Part shown: positions 1 through 5,891 of the stretch, piece by piece
Numbering within the stretch: the first letter of the stretch is position 1
Layout: every line of letters begins with the position of its first letter
Assembly (NCBI GenBank): GCA_025361465.1
Contig: JANYAG010000109.1
Location: forward strand, 1 to 5,891
Source of the DNA: Gemmatimonadota bacterium
GTDB taxonomy: Bacteria; Gemmatimonadota; Gemmatimonadetes; Gemmatimonadales; GWC2-71-9
Reading direction: 5' to 3'
Length of the DNA: 5,891 nt
Program-made: the position numbers and the translations under genes
The notes under the pieces: generated by a model
Told to the model about the DNA's origin: nothing
The model's input: the letters and a program-made list of their open reading frames with translations, nothing else
The model's database searches: none

Positions 1-2462
1 GGCTCGCCGAGTTCCGGCGCACCAGCGAGACGCTGGCGCGCGGGAGAGTCGACTCGGCGACGGCCCGGCGGCTCGCCGCGTCCGGGAAGGCGGTGGTCTG
101 GATTGACGGCGGGCTGCACGCCACCGAAGTGCTGGGCGCCAATCAATTGCTCGAGCTGGCCTGGCAGTTCACCTCGATGAACGACGCCGAGACGCTGCGG
201 ATCCTCAAGGACGTGATCATCCTCGCGGTCCAGGCCAATCCGGACGGCATGGAGTTGGTCGCCAACTGGTACATGCGCAATACCGACACGCTTCGGCGCA
301 GCATGGGCGGGCTGCCGCGACTGTACGAGAAGTACGCCGGCCACGATGACAACCGGGACTGGTATCGCAATGCGCTGCCGGAGACGCGCAATGGTTCCCG
401 GATCCAGTACTGGACCTGGTACCCGCAGATCATTTACAACCATCACCAGACTGGCCCGGCCGGCTCAGTGATGTTCACGCCACCATTCCGTGATCCGTTC
501 AACTACTACTTCGATCCGCTCATTCCCACCTCGCTCGACTGGGTGGCGATGGCCATGCAACGGCGCTTCGCGGCGGAGGGAAAGGGCGGCATCGTTTCCC
601 GGAACGCCTCGAGCTACTCGACCTGGTGGAACGGCGGATTGCGCACCGCCGGGTATTTCCACAACATGATCGGCATCCTTACCGAAGCGATTGGGAACCC
701 GACGCCCGAAACCATCGCCTTGAACCTGCAGCGCCAGCTGCCCAGTGGCGACGGCATCTTCCCGGTGCAATGGGGGCCGTGGCATTTCCGCCAGTCGATT
801 GACTATTCGATGACCGCCAACCGGGCGATCCTCGACCTGGCCTCGCGCTATCGTGAAGATCTCCTCTTCAACTTCTGGCGGATGGGCCACAACTCGATCG
901 ATCGCGGCAGCAAGGACACCTGGACAACGACACCGCAGACCATTCTTGCCGCCGAGAAGGCCGGGGGAGCTGGCGCAGCGGCCCCGGTGGGGGGCGACGT
1001 CGCGGCCACACCGGCGGCCGCGCCCGCGACCGGACGCGGAGGTCGCGGCGGCGGCCGCGGCAACACGCAGGCCTACGCCACGGTGCTGCGCGACCCGGCA
1101 CGCCGCGATCCACGCGCGTTCATCATCCGTCCCGACCAACCGGAGTTTGCCCAGGCGTTGCGCTTCCTGCAGGCGCTGGCCACGTCGGGCATCGAGATGC
1201 AGAAGACGACGGCCGACTTCCTGCTCAAGGGTACCCTCTATCCCAAGGGATCGTTCATCGTTCGCACCGATCAAGCGTTCCGTCCGCACGTGCTGGACAT
1301 GTTCGAGCCGCAGTGGCATCCGATGGACCTGCAATACCCTGGTGGCCCTCCGAAGCGGCCGTATGACAACGCCGGCTATACGCTGGCCTACCAGATGGGC
1401 TTTGCCTTCGACCGGATCATGGATGGGTTCACGGCTCCTGCAGTACCGGTCAAGGGTGATGCAGTGGTCCCAGATCCGGCCGCCTTTGATCCATCGGCCC
1501 GGGCGTGGCGACTGACGCCCTCATCAAACGACGCCTTCCTCGCGGTCAACCGCCTGCTCAAGGCCGGCCAGACGGTCACCCGCCTCCCGAATGGGGAATT
1601 CATCGTTCCCGCCGCGGCGGGAAGCGCCGCGATTCTTGCCGACCTGGCCAGGACACGCGCCCTGTGGGCGCGAGCCGTGGCCGGCACCGCGGGGGCGGAC
1701 CCGATCAAGGCACTGCGCGTGGGCCTGTGGGACAGCTACGGCGGCTCGATGCCGGCGGGATGGGCGCGCTGGATCCTCGAACAGTATGAGGCGCCGTTCG
1801 AGCGGGTGTTTGCCCCGCGCTTCAACGCCGGCAACCTGAAGAAGGACTTCGATGTCCTCGTCTTCGTCGGGGGAATCCCCGGCACCGGTGGTGGCCGTGG
1901 TGGTGCCGGTGGTGGTGGGCGAGGTGGGGCCGCGGACAGCACGATCCCGGTGGAGTACCGCTCCCAGATCGGCAGCATGAGCGTCGATACCACGATGCCG
2001 CAGTTGAAGGCCTTCCTCAGCGAGGGTGGCCGGATCGTCGCCATGGGCGGCTCCGCGACCAACCTCGCACAGGCGCTTGGCCTTCCCTTCGAGAACCAGG
2101 TCGCCGGCGTTCCGGGCGACAAGTACTACATCCCAGGCTCCGTGCTGCAGGTCGTCGTCGACACGACCCAGCCGGCAGCAGCGGGCGCGCATCCCCTCAC
2201 CGACGTCTTCTTCGACAACTCACCAGTCTGGCATCTCGGTGCCGATGCGGAGGCGAAGGGGGTCCACCGGATCGCCTGGTTTGCGGCAGCTGAACCGCTT
2301 CGCTCCGGCTGGGCGATCGGCCAGAACTACCTGGTGGATGGTGTCGAGATGGCCTGGGCCCCGGTCGGCCAGGGAGCCGCCTACTTCTATGCGCCGGAAA
2401 TGACCTTCAGGGCGCAACCAGAGGGGACGTTCAAGTTCATCTTCAATACGTTCTACAAGTAG
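1..2462 (+). CDS. M14-family zinc carboxypeptidase-like protein, 5' end missing
   Basis: The reading frame is open from base 3 with no start before the window edge, so the N-terminus, presumably including a signal peptide, is missing; the GTG at 93 is internal, because the frame continues upstream and 93 lies just before the active site. Numbering visible residues from base 3, the zinc-binding HxxE motif is H39-A-T-E42, followed by NPDG at 79-82, an Asn-Arg pair at 117-118 (substrate carboxylate site in M14), the probable third zinc ligand at H147/H148 (NHHQ), and a candidate catalytic Glu at 228 (GILTEAIGNP). These fit a metallocarboxypeptidase fold in order and spacing. An Ala/Gly/Arg-rich linker at about 320-353 leads to a second half ending in a region resembling a class I glutamine-amidotransferase/ThuA-like fold (about 571-780), itself carrying a Gly-rich insert at about 627-643. 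About 819 residues are visible. The product probably acts in the periplasm or outside the cell on peptides; the substrate is unknown and activity is inferred. The gene ends at TAG 2460-2462, convergent with the next gene. Confidence 0.88.
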   Translation, partial: LAEFRRTSETLARGRVDSATARRLAASGKAVVWIDGGLHATEVLGANQLLELAWQFTSMNDAETLRILKDVIILAVQANPDGMELVANWYMRNTDTLRRSMGGLPRLYEKYAGHDDNRDWYRNALPETRNGSRIQYWTWYPQIIYNHHQTGPAGSVMFTPPFRDPFNYYFDPLIPTSLDWVAMAMQRRFAAEGKGGIVSRNASSYSTWWNGGLRTAGYFHNMIGILTEAIGNPTPETIALNLQRQLPSGDGIFPVQWGPWHFRQSIDYSMTANRAILDLASRYREDLLFNFWRMGHNSIDRGSKDTWTTTPQTILAAEKAGGAGAAAPVGGDVAATPAAAPATGRGGRGGGRGNTQAYATVLRDPARRDPRAFIIRPDQPEFAQALRFLQALATSGIEMQKTTADFLLKGTLYPKGSFIVRTDQAFRPHVLDMFEPQWHPMDLQYPGGPPKRPYDNAGYTLAYQMGFAFDRIMDGFTAPAVPVKGDAVVPDPAAFDPSARAWRLTPSSNDAFLAVNRLLKAGQTVTRLPNGEFIVPAAAGSAAILADLARTRALWARAVAGTAGADPIKALRVGLWDSYGGSMPAGWARWILEQYEAPFERVFAPRFNAGNLKKDFDVLVFVGGIPGTGGGRGGAGGGGRGGAADSTIPVEYRSQIGSMSVDTTMPQLKAFLSEGGRIVAMGGSATNLAQALGLPFENQVAGVPGDKYYIPGSVLQVVVDTTQPAAAGAHPLTDVFFDNSPVWHLGADAEAKGVHRIAWFAAAEPLRSGWAIGQNYLVDGVEMAWAPVGQGAAYFYAPEMTFRAQPEGTFKFIFNTFYK

Positions 2463-2467
2463 GAGAC

Positions 2468-2534
2468 GCGAGAAGCGAGAGGCGAGAGGACCCGGATCCC
2501 GGGGTACTACCGCTTCTCGCTTCTCGCTTCTCGC
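2468..2534. repeat. Long imperfect inverted repeat filling the convergent intergenic gap
   Basis: Bases 2468-2489 pair with 2513-2534: 22 consecutive pairs, of which two are G-U when read as plus-strand RNA (2481 with 2521, 2488 with 2514). Each arm is three copies of a 7-base unit: GCGAGAA/GCGAGAG on the left, CTTCTCG on the right. The loop holds a second small inverted repeat, CCCGG-ATC-CCGGG (2491-2503). The stem begins five bases after the stop of the M14 gene and ends directly against the TGA of the YceI gene. Its position suggests a shared transcription end or mRNA 3'-end stabiliser, but neither side has a T-tract, so it is not a classical intrinsic terminator. It could instead be one copy of a dispersed palindromic repeat family. 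Confidence 0.8.
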
Positions 2535-3110
2535 TCAGCTTCCGAACGTCACGTCGATTCTCACCACGATCTTGGGATCCATCCTCAGGATCCCCAGCAT
2601 CTTCGTCAAGCCACCAATGCCGTAGTCCCGCACATCCATCGGCCACACGGCTCGAACACGGATGGTCCCCGGCCGGAGCCACACCCAGCCAGCCACCGCC
2701 GCTTCACGCGACGCACCGTGAATGGTGAACCGGCCATGCAGGGTGACGGCGATCGAGTCCCCCTGACTGCCACCGGCGTCCACGCGCACGAGGTCAAAGC
2801 GCATGGTGGGAAATTTCTCGACCTCCAGCGACTGATACATGTCGCGATCACGCTTGCCGTTGCCAGTCACCAGCGAGTGGGTGGGTGCCTCAACCCACCC
2901 CGAGACGGCAAGAATCGTGGCCGCACCGAGCAGCTGCCCCTTTACCGTCGTCGTGGTCCCGGTAAAGGCGCCCAGCGTAGCGGAGCCATCGAACGCCAGC
3001 GTTCCCTTGCTGAGCGGTTCGGCAGGGATGGCCTGCGCCGCCGCGCCACGGGCCATGGCGACCGCGAGACATGCCAGCGTGATGCCCCTCCTAGCCGTCA
3101 GCACGTTCAC
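2535..3110 (-). CDS. Secreted YceI-like (polyisoprenoid-binding family) protein
   Basis: The 191-residue product has an N-terminal signal peptide (Arg-Arg at 7-8, hydrophobic stretch about 10-20, likely cleavage after AAAQA near residue 27), so it is predicted to be periplasmic. The mature part follows the YceI pattern: an early beta-hairpin with GAFTG at 47-51, a segment DMYQSLEVEKFPTMRFD at 90-106 matching the family's 'F.VEKYPT..F' signature, a strand with LHGRFTIHG (124-132), and MDVRDYGIGG at 158-167 near the end. Family members form an extended lipocalin-like barrel that binds a long isoprenoid or other lipid; the ligand here cannot be read from sequence, and length is near the usual 170-190. 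The GTG at 3110 overlaps the TGA of the upstream gene (GTGA), indicating coupling. An alternative in-frame GTG at 3104 has a better ribosome binding site and would shorten the protein by two residues. An open frame continues further upstream but only antiparallel to the neighbour's frame, so that extension is rejected. Confidence 0.85.
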   Translation of the reverse strand: MNVLTARRGITLACLAVAMARGAAAQAIPAEPLSKGTLAFDGSATLGAFTGTTTTVKGQLLGAATILAVSGWVEAPTHSLVTGNGKRDRDMYQSLEVEKFPTMRFDLVRVDAGGSQGDSIAVTLHGRFTIHGASREAAVAGWVWLRPGTIRVRAVWPMDVRDYGIGGLTKMLGILRMDPKIVVRIDVTFGS

Positions 3111-3115
3111 CTGCC
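3107..3115 (-). promoter_or_regulatory. Ribosome binding site favouring the second GTG of the YceI gene
   Basis: Read on the minus strand the junction is GGCAGGTGAACGTG. AGGTGA (3112-3107) matches the 16S anti-Shine-Dalgarno complement and leaves five bases between AGG and the GTG at 3104. The GTG at 3110 overlaps this motif and has no clear site of its own, so it would depend on coupling with the upstream gene's terminating ribosomes. Confidence 0.45.
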
Positions 3116-3955
3116 GAGTGGCGTGCGAAGCACGAAGCGCACCGCGATCGCGTCGCCAAATGTCGCGTAGCCCTCGGCGGTCAGGTCGAACCGCCCCACC
3201 TGATACGTCACGCCGCCCAGCACTGCCGCGCGCTGGAGATTGACCTCGACCTTGCGGCGGTCCCGCGATCCCACGGAGTTGGTGAAGTCCACCTGGAAGC
3301 GTGGCTGCAGGCGAGAATAGCCGAAGCCGCCATGCAGACGGATCGGCCCGGGCGGCGTGGCCAGCACGGCCTCGACGCCGTAGACGTTCGGCGCCCAACG
3401 GTCATTCGACAGGGTCCCCCGGTAGCATTCGCTGGTCGAGTCAACCAATGCATCCCGATCGCACACCACTGGCGCATGGAGCGCACCGAGTACGGCATGT
3501 GCGCGAAGCCCGAGGTACCAGCCCTTGGGCAAGGCGATCGGCCGGGCAACGGCAAGGCCGAACAGGTTGGCCTTGACGCCTTCAACCGGGATCGGCGGGA
3601 TCCACGACGCTTCGACCATGAAGCCCGAGAGCGCGATCGAGACGCGCGGCCGCACAATGCCGGGAAGCGGATTGGCGTTCTCCGGTCCCTTTCCCGGACG
3701 GCACGAGGCCGGCGTTGCGTTGAGGGTGTCAACATTCGGAAGCGAGGCCGCCTCGATTCCGATGACGATGCCGTGGGCCCGATCGGGGGCGAATCCGCCA
3801 CTGAAGGCGATCGGCACCGAGAGAATGGCGAATGTGTTCGCCTCGTGGGAATTGGTCGCTGGCTTGCAGACATCAACCTGCGCGACCACCCGCGAGGCTA
3901 CACCAAGGGACAGAGCTGCTCCAAACACCATCGCGCCGAGTTTCATCTCGCTCAT
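3107..3955 (-). CDS. Exported beta-rich protein of unknown function, possible outer-membrane barrel
   Basis: I do not recognise a named family. The 282-residue product starts at ATG 3955, chosen because AAGGA lies six bases upstream; an ATG three codons later (3946) is also possible with GGAG nine bases before it. A signal peptide is clear: KLGAMVFGAALSLGVA (5-20) and a cleavage site after VVAQ at residue 26. The mature protein is rich in alternating polar/hydrophobic stretches such as VRPRVSIALSGFMVEASW (101-118), GWYLGLRAHAVLGAL (145-159), IRLHGGFGYSRL (205-216) and FDLTAEGYATF (256-266), with aromatic and Gly-rich turns, as in small outer-membrane beta-barrels. It does not end in the aromatic residue typical of BAM-targeted barrels (ends TPLGR). 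Four cysteines (30, 85, 165, 177) all lie in the mature part and could form disulfides in the periplasm or outside. It is the first gene of a two-gene unit with the YceI-like gene, sharing the stop/start overlap. A soluble beta-sandwich protein is the alternative. Confidence 0.75.
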   Translation of the reverse strand: MSEMKLGAMVFGAALSLGVASRVVAQVDVCKPATNSHEANTFAILSVPIAFSGGFAPDRAHGIVIGIEAASLPNVDTLNATPASCRPGKGPENANPLPGIVRPRVSIALSGFMVEASWIPPIPVEGVKANLFGLAVARPIALPKGWYLGLRAHAVLGALHAPVVCDRDALVDSTSECYRGTLSNDRWAPNVYGVEAVLATPPGPIRLHGGFGYSRLQPRFQVDFTNSVGSRDRRKVEVNLQRAAVLGGVTYQVGRFDLTAEGYATFGDAIAVRFVLRTPLGR

Positions 3956-4121
3956 CTCCAGTCCTTTCTGTCCCCTCGCGGACGCACCCTGGCGGCGACT
4001 CCCAGAGTTCGCGAACACCTGCTGCCGCCAGGTGGCCTCATCTGGGAGAAAACCTGTAGGAATCGTACACCTGCCGGCACCGCAGAGCTATTCTACAGGT
4101 GACCCTTACGGGGAAATACCG
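3956..4121. promoter_or_regulatory. Divergent intergenic region with several inverted repeats
   Basis: This 166-base gap separates the starts of two divergent operons and must hold or adjoin their promoters. It contains a 9-base inverted repeat CCTGGCGGC (3988-3996)/GCCGCCAGG (4024-4032), a 10-base perfect palindrome GTTCGCGAAC (4007-4016) almost at its centre, a 7-base pair CTCCCAG (3999-4005)/CTGGGAG (4042-4048), and an 8-base pair ACCTGTAG (4052-4059)/CTACAGGT (4093-4100). CACCTG or its complement occurs four times (4016, 4029, 4068, 4096), the first two as CACCTG-N7-CAGGTG. A weak minus-strand -10-like TAGAAT lies at 4095-4090, without a good -35; the plus-strand reading of the same place gives TATTCT (4089-4094). 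No promoter can be placed with confidence. No gene is seen in it. Confidence 0.4.
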
Positions 4122-4844
4122 ATGTCACGTCTTGGCGCTGCCATCACCTGGCTTGGCCACAGTGCCTTCCATATCCAGTCCGAGCCCGACGGGCCGGGGA
4201 TACTGGTCGACCCTTGGCTCGACAATCCGAAGGCACCGCCCAATGCTCGACCACTCGCCGAGGGCGCGAGCATGGTGCTGCTCACCCACGGGCATTCCGA
4301 TCACCTTGGCAGCACGGTGGAGTTGGTCCGCCGCACGGGCGCCGTGGTGCTGTCGTCCTTCGAGATCATCATGGAACTGGCCGCCGAAGGGGTGCCGAAC
4401 TCTCAGCTGATCGGCTTCAACAAGGGCGGCGCGGCGACCGCGCACGGCGTCACCGTGACCCTGACCCAGGCCTTTCACTCTTCCTCCCTTCCGGGCGCTG
4501 ATGGCCGCGCGCGTTCACTCGGCGACCCCTGCGGCCTCGTGATGCAACTGACGAATGGCACCGTCATCTATGACACAGGGGACACCTGTGTGTTTGGCGA
4601 CATGGCCCTCATCGCCGAACTCTACCAGCCCTCGATCCTGATGCTGCCGATTGGTGACCTCTATACCATGGGCCCCCGACAGGCCGCGAAGGCCTGTGAA
4701 CTCGTCGATCCACGGTGGATCATCCCCCACCATTACGACACCTTTCCGGCCCTGCCGGGCACTCCGGCAGCACTGCGGCAATACCTGCTGCCGGAACTGC
4801 GTGATCGCGTCCTCGCCCCGGCTCCGGGCGAGACGGTGAGGTAA
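4122..4844 (+). CDS. UPF0173-type metallo-beta-lactamase-fold hydrolase
   Basis: The 240-residue protein is a metallo-beta-lactamase-fold enzyme of the UPF0173 (YtkL-like) group, predicted cytoplasmic because no signal peptide is present. Motifs in order: ITWLGHSAF (8-15, H12), LVDPWL (28-33), the metal site THGHSDH with H56, H58, D60 and H61, a further ligand His at 119 (QAFHSS), the bridging Asp in YDTGDT (D154), LPIGDLYTMGP (175-185) and IPHHYDTFP (201-209, H203/H204). The last two are characteristic of UPF0173. All expected ligands for a two-metal site are present, so it should be active, but no member's physiological substrate is established to my knowledge. Length is close to the usual 225-235. 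The ATG at 4122 is chosen because GGGGA (4110-4114) sits seven bases before it; the open frame extends upstream to 3525 but lies antisense to the neighbouring gene and lacks homology. It is first in an operon with arginase, three bases downstream. Confidence 0.92.
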   Translation: MSRLGAAITWLGHSAFHIQSEPDGPGILVDPWLDNPKAPPNARPLAEGASMVLLTHGHSDHLGSTVELVRRTGAVVLSSFEIIMELAAEGVPNSQLIGFNKGGAATAHGVTVTLTQAFHSSSLPGADGRARSLGDPCGLVMQLTNGTVIYDTGDTCVFGDMALIAELYQPSILMLPIGDLYTMGPRQAAKACELVDPRWIIPHHYDTFPALPGTPAALRQYLLPELRDRVLAPAPGETVR

Positions 4845-4847
4845 CCC

Positions 4848-5753
4848 ATGGCCTCCATAGCGGTTCTCGGTGTTCCCGTCGACTTCGGCGCTTCTCGACG
4901 CGGTGTTGAGATGGGCCCCTCGGCAGTGCGACTCGCCCGGCTGGCGGAACACCTCGAACGCATCGGCCACACCGTCATCGACACGGGTGATGTGGCGGTG
5001 CCGACCCGCGAGACCCTGGGCGTCGCCAGTGGCATCGAATTCCTGCCAACCATCACCGCGATCTGTCGCGAGACCGCCAAGCGAACCGCGACCTTCGTGC
5101 GCGAGGGTCACATCCCGCTGGTCCTCGGCGGCGATCACTCGATCTCCGCCGGGTCGGTCGCCGGAGTCGCCACCGCCCTCGCCGAGCGGGGCCAGCGGCT
5201 CGGCCTCATCTGGCTCGATGCCCACGCCGATATCAACACTCCGGCCAGCACGGTGAGCGGCAATATTCACGGAATGCCGGTGGCACACCTGCTGGGACAG
5301 GGCGACCCGGGACTCGCCGCACTCGCCCACCCCGCCCCTGCCGTGTTGCCGCAGCACACGGCCATCATCGGCGCGCGCGATCTCGATCCGGCGGAGCGGA
5401 AGCATGTTCGCGAATTCGGGGTCACCATTTATACGATGCGCGACATCGACGAGCGTGGGATGCGCGTGGTTCTCGAGGAAGCCATCGCCAAGGTGAGCGA
5501 CGGCACCTCGGGGATCTACGTCTCGCTCGACCTCGACTTCATTGACCCTCGCGAAGCGCCGGGCGTAGGCACGCCGGTTCGCGGAGGCGCGACTTTCCGG
5601 GAAGCACATCTGGCGATGGAGACCCTGTGGGACACCGGCCGGCTGGTCGGCATGGACCTGGTCGAGGTCAACCCCGTCCTCGACCATGGCAATCACACCG
5701 CCGAGTTGGCAGTGGGGCTGATGGCAAGCGGGTTCGGGCAGCGCATTCTCTAG
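4848..5753 (+). CDS. rocF: Arginase
   Basis: This complete 301-residue enzyme hydrolyses L-arginine to L-ornithine and urea with a binuclear manganese centre, in the cytoplasm. All metal ligands expected from the ureohydrolase family are visible: H97 in GGDHS (94-98), D124, H126 and D128 in DAHAD, and D228 and D230 in SLDLDF. Arginase rather than agmatinase is supported by the substrate-binding block: N130, T135, S137 and SGNIHGMP (137-144) with H141, plus the Glu of EVNP (E273). Several of these fall at the same residue numbers as in mammalian arginase I. Length is normal. ATG 4848 is preceded by GAGG (4838-4841) with a six-base spacer, overlapping the end of the previous gene, so the two are surely cotranscribed. 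Its ornithine can feed proline, glutamate or polyamine metabolism; no such genes are visible nearby. No convincing terminator follows. Confidence in the function is high; the role (nitrogen supply or arginine catabolism) is inferred. Confidence 0.96.
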   Translation: MASIAVLGVPVDFGASRRGVEMGPSAVRLARLAEHLERIGHTVIDTGDVAVPTRETLGVASGIEFLPTITAICRETAKRTATFVREGHIPLVLGGDHSISAGSVAGVATALAERGQRLGLIWLDAHADINTPASTVSGNIHGMPVAHLLGQGDPGLAALAHPAPAVLPQHTAIIGARDLDPAERKHVREFGVTIYTMRDIDERGMRVVLEEAIAKVSDGTSGIYVSLDLDFIDPREAPGVGTPVRGGATFREAHLAMETLWDTGRLVGMDLVEVNPVLDHGNHTAELAVGLMASGFGQRIL

Positions 5754-5763
5754 CCCCGCCGCA

Positions 5764-5773
5764 CGGTCGACCG
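5764..5773. repeat. Perfect 10-base palindrome after arginase
   Basis: CGGTCGACCG begins 10 bases after the arginase stop. It has no loop and no T-tract, so it is unlikely to act as a terminator; a protein-binding site or chance are both possible. Confidence 0.3.
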
Positions 5774-5813
5774 AAAGGGCGAGGAACGGTTCAGATTGAA
5801 ACCACTCGTAGGG

Positions 5814-5842
5814 TGGACGACCCTCCGAACCGAGACTACAAT
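5814..5842 (+). promoter_or_regulatory. Candidate sigma70-type promoter for a downstream gene
   Basis: TGGACG (5814-5819, four of six matches to TTGACA) and TACAAT (5837-5842, five of six matches to TATAAT) are separated by exactly 17 bases, in an otherwise GC-rich gap. Transcription would start near 5849, about 35 bases before the possible GTG start at 5882. A small inverted repeat AGGGT-GGACG-ACCCT (5810-5824) covers the -35 element and could be an operator. Confidence 0.45.
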
Positions 5843-5881
5843 GTCAAGTCTCTCGGACTCCCCACGCACCCCGGAGTGTTG

Positions 5882-5891
5882 GTGAACCTGG
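5882..5891 (+). CDS. Possible first codons of a further gene, cut by the window end
   Basis: GTG at 5882 is preceded by GGAG (5873-5876) with a five-base spacer and lies about 35 bases downstream of the candidate promoter start. Only GTG AAC CTG is visible, so no product can be named. The in-frame GTG (5876) and TTG (5879) just upstream are less well placed relative to the ribosome binding site. This rests on signals alone. Confidence 0.3.

Noticed and set aside
465..2192. Long minus-strand open frames (465-1334 and 1524-2192) within the M14 gene
   Set aside because: Arg/Ala/Gly-heavy translations without motifs, opposite a clearly conserved peptidase; shadows of high GC third positions.
2511..2534. 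The CTTCTCG triplicate as a CRISPR or tandem-repeat array
   Set aside because: Units are only seven bases with no spacers, and they pair with the opposite arm, so the hairpin explains them better.
3111..3398. N-terminal extension of the YceI-like protein up to 3398
   Set aside because: The extension lies inside the upstream gene in another frame, is Arg-rich, and would bury a clear signal peptide internally.
3956..4018. Earlier start (4018) for the unknown exported protein
   Set aside because: It would put 21 charged residues before the signal peptide; ATG 3955 has a proper ribosome binding site.
3525..4121. N-terminal extension of the UPF0173 hydrolase up to 3525
   Set aside because: It would add about 199 residues antisense to another gene; the ATG at 4122 has a good ribosome binding site and gives the usual family length.
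4515..5696. A 393-codon open frame on the minus strand, antisense to the hydrolase and arginase genes
   Set aside because: It is opposite two genes with complete catalytic motifs; its translation shows no recognisable domain and has the composition of a GC-rich shadow frame.
5810..5824. AGGGT/ACCCT hairpin as the arginase terminator
   Set aside because: Only five pairs and no following T-tract; it overlaps a candidate -35 element instead.
5841..5885. A 14-codon open frame starting at ATG 5841, as a leader peptide
   Set aside because: The ATG overlaps the candidate -10 element, so it would not be transcribed from that promoter, and there is no ribosome binding site.

Overview
This window is GC-rich, densely coding bacterial DNA carrying five recognisable genes and possibly the first codons of a sixth. 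Three things make a Gemmatimonadota-like soil or sediment bacterium, or an environmental bin of one, the best guess: the GC-rich codon use, the Gly/Arg-rich (GRGG-type) linkers inside a secreted M14 peptidase, and the signal-peptide style of the small envelope proteins. This assignment is inference from style, not from a marker gene.

Layout. (1) Positions 1-2462 (+) hold the 3' part of a large M14-family zinc carboxypeptidase-like protein; its start lies outside the window. (2) Positions 2463-2534, between two convergent genes, are almost entirely one long imperfect inverted repeat built from a 7-base unit. (3) On the minus strand an envelope pair reads leftwards: a signal-peptide-bearing, beta-rich protein of unknown function (3107-3955), then a secreted YceI-like lipid-binding protein (2535-3110) whose start overlaps or abuts the first gene's stop. 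(4) Positions 3956-4121 form a divergent intergenic region with several short inverted repeats, probably carrying the promoters of both flanking operons. (5) On the plus strand a UPF0173-type metallo-beta-lactamase-fold hydrolase (4122-4844) is followed after three bases by a complete arginase (4848-5753). (6) The last 138 bases hold a plausible sigma70-type promoter and a possible start codon for a further plus-strand gene.

How the genes work together. The minus-strand pair looks like an envelope module: both products carry export signals, and their tight junction suggests translational coupling. The plus-strand pair is a cytoplasmic metal-enzyme operon: arginase hydrolyses arginine to ornithine and urea, and the hydrolase has an intact metal site but unknown substrate. 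The M14 protein is probably an exported peptidase feeding on extracellular peptides, independent of its neighbours. I saw no mobile element, CRISPR array, rRNA or tRNA gene. No clearly new defence or other multi-gene system is visible; the most unusual signals are the two non-coding regions at 2468-2534 and 3988-4101.
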